DNA from: Thermoplasmata archaeon
GTDB taxonomy: Archaea; Thermoplasmatota; Thermoplasmata; Lutacidiplasmatales; UBA184
NCBI GenBank assembly: GCA_030043405.1
Contig: JASHXS010000061.1
Coordinates: 1-6,129 of the forward strand
Length of the DNA stretch: 6,129 nt
Direction of reading: 5' to 3'
The translations under genes were made by a program, and so were the position numbers. Below the pieces are notes generated by a model. The model worked only from the letters and a program-made list of their open reading frames with translations. It was not told the origin of the DNA and did no database searches. Shown here piece after piece: positions 1-4,992 of this stretch. Position 1 is the first letter of the stretch; each line of letters starts with the position of its first letter.

Positions 1-1
1 G

Positions 2-676
2 GACCTGGTCTATCTGAATCATGGCCACGAACCAATCGACCAGGCGGGCGGTCCGGTCGCCGCCGAACACCGGGAGCTCGTCGACAAGGACCCTCGAAAG
101 TACCCCACTTGGGACCGGCGGGACTTCGAAGAGTTAGTTCGTCACATCTGGCCGGGGAACAACTCGTCGACCGTGGTCCGCCGAAGTTGGGCGACCGAAT
201 TTCTGCCGCCTTTCCGGGAAGCGGGCTGGTCGGCCGACCTCTTCTGGCTGGTCGCGGCGCTCCTGAGTCACCGCGGAGTGGAGATCCGACCGGAGTCTCT
301 CACGGAGCTTCGGCTGCACGACCGGAACATGTCGCAGACCCGGGGCTCATCGCCCGCCGAGTTCCGCGAGCGCCACCGAGTCACCTCCAGCCGATTCGAA
401 CGTTCCAGCGCGGTGCTGGCCCGACTGTCGGCGACGCGTGCCGGGCCGAGTGCCGCGATGACCCGGTACCTCGATCGGAGTTCGGAAGGGTACCGGTTCT
501 TCGCCCGCCTGGAGGCCGGCCCTGGGGCCCGCGAGGCGGCGGCGCGGGTACTCCGTCGGGGGCCGGGTGGCCACGACCGGGCCGTGACCGGCACGGCGCT
601 AATCGCGCTCGCCACTCCGGGCGGTGCGCGACGGATGCTGTATCGGTCTAGCCTCCGTCGGTGGCGTCTCGGGTGA
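2..676 (+). CDS. Family 2 glycosyltransferase, C-terminal part (5' end outside window)
   Basis: The reading frame is open from the left edge to a TGA at 674-676 and gives 224 visible residues without a start, so the N-terminal donor-binding half lies outside the window. The visible part resembles the second half of GT-A fold family 2 glycosyltransferases. A GNNSSTVVRR segment (52-61) is followed by FREAGWSADLFW (71-82), the place where these enzymes carry the (E/D)D acceptor-site element, and then by PESLTELRLHDRNMS (97-111), like the usual 'L..YRlH..N.S' motif. The last ~110 residues are Arg/Ala-rich, look helical and end in RRWRLG; I see no membrane span. It would transfer a sugar from a nucleotide- or lipid-linked donor, substrate unknown. 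Its neighbours (sugar epimerase and another family 2 enzyme, same strand) suggest a surface-glycan cluster. The family call rests on motif memory from half a protein, so it is moderately sure. Confidence 0.65.
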   Translation, partial: DLVYLNHGHEPIDQAGGPVAAEHRELVDKDPRKYPTWDRRDFEELVRHIWPGNNSSTVVRRSWATEFLPPFREAGWSADLFWLVAALLSHRGVEIRPESLTELRLHDRNMSQTRGSSPAEFRERHRVTSSRFERSSAVLARLSATRAGPSAAMTRYLDRSSEGYRFFARLEAGPGAREAAARVLRRGPGGHDRAVTGTALIALATPGGARRMLYRSSLRRWRLG

Positions 677-690
677 GCTCGGCCGGAGCC

Positions 691-697
691 CTTAAAC
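691..697 (+). promoter_or_regulatory. Likely TATA box of the epimerase gene, leaderless transcript
   Basis: The sequence CTTAAAC is an AT-rich island in a GC-rich 43-bp gap. Its centre is about 25 nt upstream of the ATG at 720, the usual archaeal distance from TATA box to transcription start, so the mRNA would begin at or next to the start codon. No Shine-Dalgarno sequence is seen before this ATG, which fits a leaderless gene. Confidence 0.5.
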
Positions 698-719
698 GAC
701 AACGCCCCTCCACCGGCCC

Positions 720-1679
720 ATGGTCCGGGTGGGGGTCACCGGTGCCACCGGATTCATCGGAGGGGGGCTGGTCCCCCGGCTCGCACGGGCGGGTTACTCG
801 CTGACCCTGGTCGACAACCACTCCGGACCCCTGCGCATCCAACCCGCCGGGCGTACGGTGCTGGAGGAGTCGTTCTCTGGCGAGGATGGCCTGGCCGCGC
901 TGTCCGAGTGCGACGCCCTGCTGCACCTGGGCGCCGCCTCCGGCGTCGTCATGTGCGCCAACGACCCGGTCGGGACCGCCCGTACGAATGTGGAAGGGAC
1001 CCGTCAGGTGGTGGAGATGGCCGCCGCTCGACGGATCCCGGTGGTGTTCGCCAGTAGCTTCGCAGTCGTGGGGTCCCCCGAACATCTCCCCGTGACCGAG
1101 CAGACGCCGGCCCGTCCGACGCACGAATACGCTCGCCAGAAGGCCGAAGGCGAGCGGATCGTTCGAACCCTGGCCGAGCGGGGTGCCGCGTCCGCGGTGA
1201 TCCTCCGGATGAGCAACGTCTACGGCCGCTACGTGTCCGAGGGCCAGCCCATCGAGAAGGGGAACGTGATCACGCTGTTCGCCCAGCAGGCCCCCCATGG
1301 CCACCTCCGGGTGAACGCACCGGGGACGCAGCGACGGAACTTCATCCACATCGAGGATGTGTTCGCCCACTGGCTGGCCGCTCTCGAGTACGTCCGTCGC
1401 CCCGCCTCCCCCCGGGCCTCCCTGTTCAACTGTGCGGGGGACGAGGCGTACTCGGTTCTCGAGGTGGCCGACAAGGTGACCCGAGCATGGGCGGAAGCCC
1501 ACCCGGGGGCCGCTCGGCTACAGGCGGACGTCGTGCCGAATCCCCGAGCCGCGATCGAGCTGATCGACCCGGAGTTCTCCGTGAGCCGCGAATGGACCGA
1601 ACGGGAACTGGGTGTGCATTGCGAGCACACCGTGGACGAAACGCTGCGAGACTTGTTCGCCGGGTCGGCGGTGTCGTAG
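720..1679 (+). CDS. NAD-dependent nucleotide-sugar epimerase/dehydratase (extended SDR family)
   Basis: This is a 319-residue protein of the extended short-chain dehydrogenase/reductase family, of usual length for UDP-sugar 4-epimerases and dTDP-glucose dehydratase-like enzymes. The Rossmann glycine motif GATGFIG is at residues 8-14, directly after the first strand, which supports the ATG at 720. Residues V31-D32 end the second strand, where an acidic residue selects NAD over NADP. The catalytic set is SS at 112-113 and Y137-x3-K141 (HEYARQK). RMSNVYG (163-169) and RRNFIHIEDV (205-214) match the substrate-side 'LR..NvYGp' and 'R.FvhVeDv' motifs. It would change a nucleotide-linked sugar in the cytoplasm; the exact substrate cannot be read from sequence. 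A TATA-like box lies 25 nt upstream, and a glycosyltransferase gene follows after 6 bp, so the two are probably co-transcribed. A UDP-glucose 4-epimerase role is possible but not shown. Confidence 0.9.
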   Translation: MVRVGVTGATGFIGGGLVPRLARAGYSLTLVDNHSGPLRIQPAGRTVLEESFSGEDGLAALSECDALLHLGAASGVVMCANDPVGTARTNVEGTRQVVEMAAARRIPVVFASSFAVVGSPEHLPVTEQTPARPTHEYARQKAEGERIVRTLAERGAASAVILRMSNVYGRYVSEGQPIEKGNVITLFAQQAPHGHLRVNAPGTQRRNFIHIEDVFAHWLAALEYVRRPASPRASLFNCAGDEAYSVLEVADKVTRAWAEAHPGAARLQADVVPNPRAAIELIDPEFSVSREWTERELGVHCEHTVDETLRDLFAGSAVS

Positions 1680-1685
1680 GCCCTC

Positions 1686-2531
1686 ATGTCGGGGGCCGCG
1701 GCGTCGCCGCCAGCGGGACCGACGGACCGGGCCCCGTGGTTCTCCGTTACCATGACCGTCCGGAACAACGCGACGACCATCCGCGAGTCTCTCGCCAGCA
1801 TCCTGCCCGATCTGGGCTCCGATGGAGAGCTGGTCATCGTGGATGCCCGTTCGACGGACGGGACGTGGGAGTACCTGGAGGGACTGGCTCGGTCCGACCC
1901 TCGGGTGCGGGCCTCCTCCCAGGAATGCAACCGGGGGACCGGGCGCAACCTAGCCGCGGCGGCGGCGCGAGGGAACATCCTTCTCACCCAAGTGGACGGG
2001 GACAATCGGTACGCACCGGGCATCGTGGCGGCCCTGGCGAGGGCCACCCGCGACGTCGAGGGGACGGACGTCACGTTCGCCGTCGGGCTCGAGGACTGGG
2101 ACCCCTCCACGAGTCGTTTCTACGCGTGGAAGCGAGAGGCGTACCAGCGGACCGGCGGCTACCCGAACCGTCAGGAGGTCGACGACCCGCCGCTGCTGTT
2201 GTCCGCCTTCCGCCACGGGCTCCGCGCCCGTCGGCTCGCGGTACCCCACGTCGCGTGGGACCTGAAACCCCGTCCGGCCCGCTGGGCGGCCGGGGTCGGT
2301 CCGTGGCGACGCGCGCGCCACTCGATCTGGGCCGCTCGACGATTTCGGGTCATCGGATTTCGACTGCCGGAATTCATCCGCCTGCTGTGGCTCACGCGAC
2401 GTACCGGTCTCCGGTTCTTCGTCGGCGTAGGCGTCGCGACCGTAGGATATGTGGTGGGCGCGATCCGACGAGACGGCGAGGCGACGCTCAGCGACCCGTT
2501 GCGTCCGCTCCACCCACCGGCCTCCGGCTAG
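1686..2531 (+). CDS. Family 2 glycosyltransferase with possible C-terminal membrane segment
   Basis: A 281-residue GT-A type glycosyltransferase. The opening VTMTVRNNATTIRESLASIL (21-40) is the first strand and helix of the family 2 nucleotide-binding fold. VIVDARSTDGT (50-60) matches the 'iiVDdgStDgT' motif, GRNLAAAAARGN (86-97) matches the 'aRN.g...a.G.' helix, and VDGDN (103-107) holds the metal-binding D104-x-D106. Residues E165-VDD (165-168) are a candidate for the catalytic acidic site. A hydrophobic stretch at 243-260 could anchor or attach the protein to the membrane; Arg-rich segments at 208-222 and 238-243 precede it. The first ~17 residues are a Pro/Ala-rich tail before the fold. 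The gene starts 6 bp after the epimerase stop, with only a weak GGTG upstream, so translation is probably coupled. It likely adds a sugar to a lipid carrier or surface glycan; donor and acceptor are unknown. A start a few codons downstream cannot be excluded. Confidence 0.85.
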   Translation: MSGAAASPPAGPTDRAPWFSVTMTVRNNATTIRESLASILPDLGSDGELVIVDARSTDGTWEYLEGLARSDPRVRASSQECNRGTGRNLAAAAARGNILLTQVDGDNRYAPGIVAALARATRDVEGTDVTFAVGLEDWDPSTSRFYAWKREAYQRTGGYPNRQEVDDPPLLLSAFRHGLRARRLAVPHVAWDLKPRPARWAAGVGPWRRARHSIWAARRFRVIGFRLPEFIRLLWLTRRTGLRFFVGVGVATVGYVVGAIRRDGEATLSDPLRPLHPPASG

Positions 2532-2552
2532 CGGCTCCGCCCGGCCGCGGGA

Positions 2553-2661
2553 TGGGGCTGCCCGAATTTGAATCGGGGTCCCGAGCTCCCAAAGCTCGAA
2601 GGATGGACCAGTAGAGCGCGCGGGGGTTAGGGCCCCCGGCGCGTAGCTACCCCACAGCCCC
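2553..2661 (-). tRNA. tRNA-Pro (anticodon UGG), interrupted in the D-loop
   Basis: The minus strand folds as a tRNA. The 5' acceptor strand GGGGCTG (2661-2655) pairs fully with CAGCCCC (2560-2554). The T arm is CCCGA-TTCAAAT-TCGGG. The anticodon arm is CGAGC-TTTGGGA-GCTCG, giving anticodon TGG, which reads proline codons, with G37 after it. The discriminator base is A at 2553, and CCA is not encoded. U8-G9 and GGGTAGC open the D arm, but before TGGTCCATCC there is an extra hairpin-forming segment of about 34-36 nt. Removing it leaves a tRNA of about 73-75 nt. The gene starts 10 nt after the UPF0179 stop and converges with the glycosyltransferase gene, whose stop is 21 bp from the tRNA 3' end. 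Only a weak TATA-like stretch (GTTGAAAC, near 2692) is seen upstream, inside UPF0179, so it may be processed from the egsA-UPF0179 transcript. Confidence 0.9.
2610..2645 (-). other. Putative non-canonical D-loop intron of tRNA-Pro
   Basis: This ~36-nt segment interrupts the D-loop just after A14-G15-C16. It forms a strong hairpin: GGGGG (2637-2633), loop CCCTAA, CCCCC (2626-2622), extended by GC-rich flanks. Around the junctions a relaxed bulge-helix-bulge can be drawn. Exon bases GTAG (2650-2647) pair with CTAC (2614-2611) as the 4-bp central helix. The 5' bulge is CTA (CTAC if a mismatch is counted) and the 3' bulge is TGG (2610-2608). The outer helix is T8-G9-G10-G11 with TCCA. This is the motif cut by archaeal tRNA-splicing endonuclease. 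The exact cut points are uncertain by 1-2 nt: a 34-nt intron would give a mature AGCTTGGTCC D-loop, and a 36-nt one AGCGGTCC or AGCTGTCC. Usual archaeal tRNA introns lie at 37/38, so this is an unusual position. Confidence 0.7.
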
Positions 2662-2671
2662 GCATCGGCGG

Positions 2672-3100
2672 CTAGACGGCGTCGACCCGTTTCAACGTTC
2701 GGCCGATGCGGCACTCGGCTGGCGCCGGGTCGACCTTCTCGATGCGATACCGCTGCTTCGGGGGCAACGTGGGTCCGGCGCAATCCCACCAGTTGGGGCA
2801 ATCGAGCCGCCGACACGGGTATCGGCCGACATCTACCGAGCTGCCGACCACCGCGCTCCGGGCCTCGACGAGCACGGCTCGCGGGACGGTCTTGACCTCC
2901 ACCACGTGGGCGTCGGTCTCCTGGAGCGCGCAAGGATGCGTCACCGACCGGACCTTGGTGACGGCGTACCGTCGGCCCGGTTCGAGGGTCAGGCACGCAT
3001 GCCGGTACGGGCACGTCCGGCAGATCGGGGCTCCGCCTTCGTAGATGAACTCGAACCCCTCGCGTGCCTCCTGGACCCCGATGAGTGTGATGTCCGCCAT
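2672..3100 (-). CDS. UPF0179 family cysteine-rich protein
   Basis: A 142-residue protein that I recognise as archaeal UPF0179, function unknown. It has eight cysteines in two matching sets: C27-x2-C30-x5-C36 with C57, and C96-x4-C101-x5-C107 with C130. The sequences around them also match: CP-x4-C, then L-x-P-x2-R-Y (or L-P-P-x2-R-Y), then a K-V pair 4-5 residues on, then C seven residues later. This looks like an internal duplication of a ~70-residue unit. The cysteines could bind metal or an Fe-S cluster; that is inference. No signal peptide or membrane span is seen, so it should be cytoplasmic. Its ATG lies 1 nt after the egsA stop (TAA-C-ATG), with a Shine-Dalgarno inside the end of egsA, so the two are in one operon. 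tRNA-Pro follows 10 nt after its stop. Confidence 0.88.
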   Translation of the reverse strand: MADITLIGVQEAREGFEFIYEGGAPICRTCPYRHACLTLEPGRRYAVTKVRSVTHPCALQETDAHVVEVKTVPRAVLVEARSAVVGSSVDVGRYPCRRLDCPNWWDCAGPTLPPKQRYRIEKVDPAPAECRIGRTLKRVDAV

Positions 3101-3101
3101 G

Positions 3102-4211
3102 TTAGCCGATCACCCCGGTGACCGCCGCCAGTCGCTCCGCCGCTTCGCGGGTGAGCCCGTTGTCGCCCAGAATCGTGTAGCGTTCCGGACGGATCGAGTG
3201 CGCTTGCACGAGCGCATTGACGATCTCTTCCGGTCGCACGCCGAGTTCCCGGGCGCTCGTCGGGGCCCCGATCGTGTGGAGCGCATTCTTCAGTCGCCGC
3301 CAGTCGCCGCCGTGGAGGTACATCATCATGATCGCGCCCACCCCACACTGTTCGCCATGAAGGCTCGGATGCTCGCTCACCCGGTCGAGGGCGTGGCTGA
3401 ACAGGTGCTCGCTCCCCGAGCACGGCCGGGAGGAACCGGCTACGCTCATCGAGATGCCGGCGACCAGGATCGGCCGGATCGCGATCCAGACCGACTCCTC
3501 CAGGTTGGGTTTGATCGACGCGACGTGGTCGATGATCTCCTGCGCCGCGTACTCGGACAGCGTGGCGGCCGTGCTGGAGAATTCCTCATTCCGCAGCCGG
3601 ACCGCGAGCCGCCAGTCGAGCACCGCGGTGACGTTGGAGATCACGTCGGCGCAGCCGGACGCCAGCAGCCGGAACGGCGCCTTGACGATCAGTTCGGTGT
3701 CCGCGATCACGCCGACCGGGACGGCCGCGAGGGTGCTGGTGGTCGTGGCGCTCCCATGCAGGGACGCCCGAGGGGAGGAGATTCCGTCGTGAGCGGCCGA
3801 GGTCGGCAGGCTCACGAACGGGATGCCCAGGCGGGCGGCCACCACCTTCGTGATGTCGATTTTGCTGCCGCCCCCGACGCCGACGAGGAACCGGGCGCCC
3901 GCCGCCCGTGCCTCCCGCTCCACCCGGCTGACCTCCTCTTCGGTCGCCTCGCCGGCGATCAGCGACGTCGCCTCGAATTTGGATTCCTTCAGGATCTGGA
4001 CCGCGCGATGGCCCGCGAGCTCCGCGGTGCGCGGCCCCGTGATCACTGCCCCCCGGTCCGGAAAGTCGAACTGCCGGCACGTCGTGCCCAGGTCCGAGAT
4101 GACCCCGTGTCCGACCAGGACGACCCGCGGGAACACCATCCCGCGGGCCTTCCCGAACGGGAAGTCGTGGCCGGACGGCAGCAATTGCGCGCGGCTGGTC
4201 TCGCCCGACAT
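3102..4211 (-). CDS. egsA: sn-Glycerol-1-phosphate dehydrogenase
   Basis: EgsA reduces dihydroxyacetone phosphate to sn-glycerol-1-phosphate with NAD(P)H, the step that sets the stereochemistry of archaeal membrane lipids (EC 1.1.1.261). The protein is 369 residues from the ATG at 4211, slightly longer than the usual ~350. It belongs to the iron-containing alcohol dehydrogenase-like/dehydroquinate synthase fold group. KARGMVFPRVVLVGHGVI (21-38) is the conserved opening, so a start at the later Met (4139) would cut into it. The upstream in-frame Met (4274) overlaps queE and adds unconserved residues. VGVGGGSKIDITK (110-122) is the NAD-binding loop. TSAAHDGISSPRAS (137-150) is a family signature. 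GCADVISN (187-194, D189), GSEHLFSH (266-273, H269) and LHGEQ (284-288, H285) supply the probable zinc ligands; their assignment is by analogy with glycerol dehydrogenase. It is the first gene of an operon with UPF0179, with its own probable promoter between it and queE. Confidence 0.95.
   Translation of the reverse strand: MSGETSRAQLLPSGHDFPFGKARGMVFPRVVLVGHGVISDLGTTCRQFDFPDRGAVITGPRTAELAGHRAVQILKESKFEATSLIAGEATEEEVSRVEREARAAGARFLVGVGGGSKIDITKVVAARLGIPFVSLPTSAAHDGISSPRASLHGSATTTSTLAAVPVGVIADTELIVKAPFRLLASGCADVISNVTAVLDWRLAVRLRNEEFSSTAATLSEYAAQEIIDHVASIKPNLEESVWIAIRPILVAGISMSVAGSSRPCSGSEHLFSHALDRVSEHPSLHGEQCGVGAIMMMYLHGGDWRRLKNALHTIGAPTSARELGVRPEEIVNALVQAHSIRPERYTILGDNGLTREAAERLAAVTGVIG
3108..3116 (-). 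promoter_or_regulatory. Shine-Dalgarno sequence for the UPF0179 gene
   Basis: GGGGTGATC on the minus strand contains GGTGATC, which matches the complement of the 3' end of archaeal 16S rRNA (consensus GGAGGTGAT), 8 nt before the ATG at 3100. It lies in the last codons of egsA. It contrasts with the leaderless first genes in this window and supports an operon-internal start. Confidence 0.65.
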
Positions 4212-4227
4212 TCTCGGGAGGGGCCAC

Positions 4228-4242
4228 GAGGGGAGGCCCCTC
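4228..4242. repeat. Short inverted repeat in the egsA leader region
   Basis: GAGGGG-AGG-CCCCTC is a 6-bp inverted repeat with a 3-nt centre, lying between the probable egsA TATA box and the ATG at 4211. It would overlap or sit just upstream of the transcription start, so it could be an operator or, if transcribed, a small hairpin. In DNA this GC-rich it may also be chance. Confidence 0.35.
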
Positions 4243-4249
4243 TTTAGGC
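4241..4249 (-). promoter_or_regulatory. Possible TATA box of the egsA operon
   Basis: The minus strand reads GCCTAAAGA here, the most AT-rich point of the 43-bp queE-egsA gap. Its centre is about 34 nt from the egsA ATG, so the mRNA would have a leader of about 8 nt or be nearly leaderless. It is a weak match and slightly farther from the start than the other boxes in the window. Confidence 0.35.
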
Positions 4250-4254
4250 TAACG

Positions 4255-4884
4255 TCAGCGACCCGGGACGTCACCCCAGAGCACCTTGTGCTCTTGGAGC
4301 ATCACCCGCACGTCGAGCCGGTCGGCCAGCACCCACTCGGCGAGACGGGCCGCGTCAGTGCCCCACACCGGCTGGAATACGAGGGTCGCCGGAGCGTGGT
4401 ACTCCCGAAGGACCTTCCGCGCGTAGAGATAATCCGCCCGGTCGGAGATCACGAACTTGATCACGTCCCCGGCCCGAAGCAGCGGGAGGTTGCTCCAGCG
4501 GTTGTGGGACTCCATCTTCGAACTGGGACACTTGACGTCCACGCTGAGGACCACGCCGGGAATCGCTAGGTAGGGGGATACATCGAGGGAGCCGCCGGTC
4601 TCGATCACGGTCGTGACCCCTCGACGGGCCAGCTGTTCCACCAGGTTCCGGGACTCCGACTGGAGGAGCGGCTCACCGCCCGTGAGACATACGTGCCGGG
4701 TCCGGTTCCGGGCCACGTCCCGGAGCAGGGACGGGATGGTGCGCTCGCGGCCGGGGCCGAACGAATAGGGGGTGTCGCACCAGCTGCAACGAAGGTTGCA
4801 CCGAGCGGTCCGGATGAAGGTGGTGCGGACCCCCGTGAGCGGGCCTTCGCCCTGAATCGAGTGGAAAACCTCGATGATCCGCAT
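4255..4884 (-). CDS. queE: 7-carboxy-7-deazaguanine synthase (radical SAM)
   Basis: QueE converts 6-carboxytetrahydropterin to 7-carboxy-7-deazaguanine using S-adenosylmethionine and a [4Fe-4S] cluster (EC 4.3.99.3). In archaea the product leads through preQ0 to archaeosine at tRNA position 15. The protein is 209 residues, normal for the family. It opens with VFHSIQGEGPLTGVRTTFIR (6-25), typical of QueE. The cluster motif is C29-NLR-C33-SW-C36, followed by D37-T. TGGEP is at 68-72, IETGGS at 94-99, VDVKCPSSKM at 115-124, and the end VMLQEHKVLWG (194-204) matches the family tail. The ATG at 4884 has no Shine-Dalgarno but an AT-rich palindromic box about 27 nt upstream, so the mRNA is probably leaderless. 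It is divergent from leuS. Other archaeosine or queuosine genes (queD, queC, tgtA) are not in the window. Confidence 0.95.
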   Translation of the reverse strand: MRIIEVFHSIQGEGPLTGVRTTFIRTARCNLRCSWCDTPYSFGPGRERTIPSLLRDVARNRTRHVCLTGGEPLLQSESRNLVEQLARRGVTTVIETGGSLDVSPYLAIPGVVLSVDVKCPSSKMESHNRWSNLPLLRAGDVIKFVISDRADYLYARKVLREYHAPATLVFQPVWGTDAARLAEWVLADRLDVRVMLQEHKVLWGDVPGR

Positions 4885-4905
4885 CGGCAGGTTACTCGAC
4901 CCCGC

Positions 4906-4917
4906 GCGTAATTACGC
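4906..4917 (-). promoter_or_regulatory. Palindromic TATA-like box of queE
   Basis: GCGTAATTACGC is a perfect 12-bp palindrome. Its AT-rich centre lies about 27 nt upstream of the queE ATG, the right distance for a TATA box of a leaderless gene. Because it is symmetric it could also be a binding site for a dimeric regulator that would block the box. It sits in the 108-bp divergent region shared with leuS. Confidence 0.5.
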
Positions 4918-4960
4918 TTGGGGCCCGAAGAGTCCGCTGACGGCGGGTCGGCCGCCATCG

Positions 4961-4969
4961 TTCAAATAG
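4961..4969 (+). promoter_or_regulatory. Likely TATA box of leuS, leaderless transcript
   Basis: TTCAAATAG is the only AT-rich stretch near the leuS start. Its centre is about 28 nt before the ATG at 4993, as expected for transcription starting close to the start codon. A GGAG lies at 4987-4990, too close to the ATG to be a well-placed ribosome binding site. Confidence 0.5.
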
Positions 4970-4992
4970 GGAGGGGCTGTCGAAGCGGAGGC

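Noticed and set aside
648..2110. Two - strand open frames (284 and 293 codons) opposite the epimerase
   Set aside because: No recognisable domain, and the epimerase motifs are intact on the + strand.
2532..2552. Possible terminator between the convergent glycosyltransferase and tRNA genes
   Set aside because: The GC-rich bases can pair weakly, but there is no T-rich tract on either strand as expected for archaeal termination.
1487..2614. Long + strand open frame (375 codons) overlapping the epimerase end and the second glycosyltransferase
   Set aside because: Its translation is Arg/Gly/Pro-rich with no family motif, and it overlaps two well-supported genes and the tRNA. GC-rich DNA keeps shadow frames open.
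2610..2645. Reading the hairpin as a stand-alone terminator or CRISPR-like repeat
   Set aside because: It is a single copy without a T tract, and it lies exactly within an otherwise complete tRNA, so an intron explains it better.
1950..3014. Long - strand open frame (354 codons) across the glycosyltransferase, the tRNA and UPF0179
   Set aside because: It lies antisense to a clear glycosyltransferase, runs through the tRNA and is out of frame with UPF0179; composition is that of a shadow frame.
3045..4247. + strand open frame of 400 codons opposite egsA
   Set aside because: It is antisense to an unmistakable glycerol-1-phosphate dehydrogenase and its product is low-complexity, rich in Arg, Asp and Gly.
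4212..4274. Upstream ATG for egsA at 4274, adding 21 residues
   Set aside because: It would overlap the end of queE, place the probable egsA promoter inside the gene, and add residues not typical of the family.
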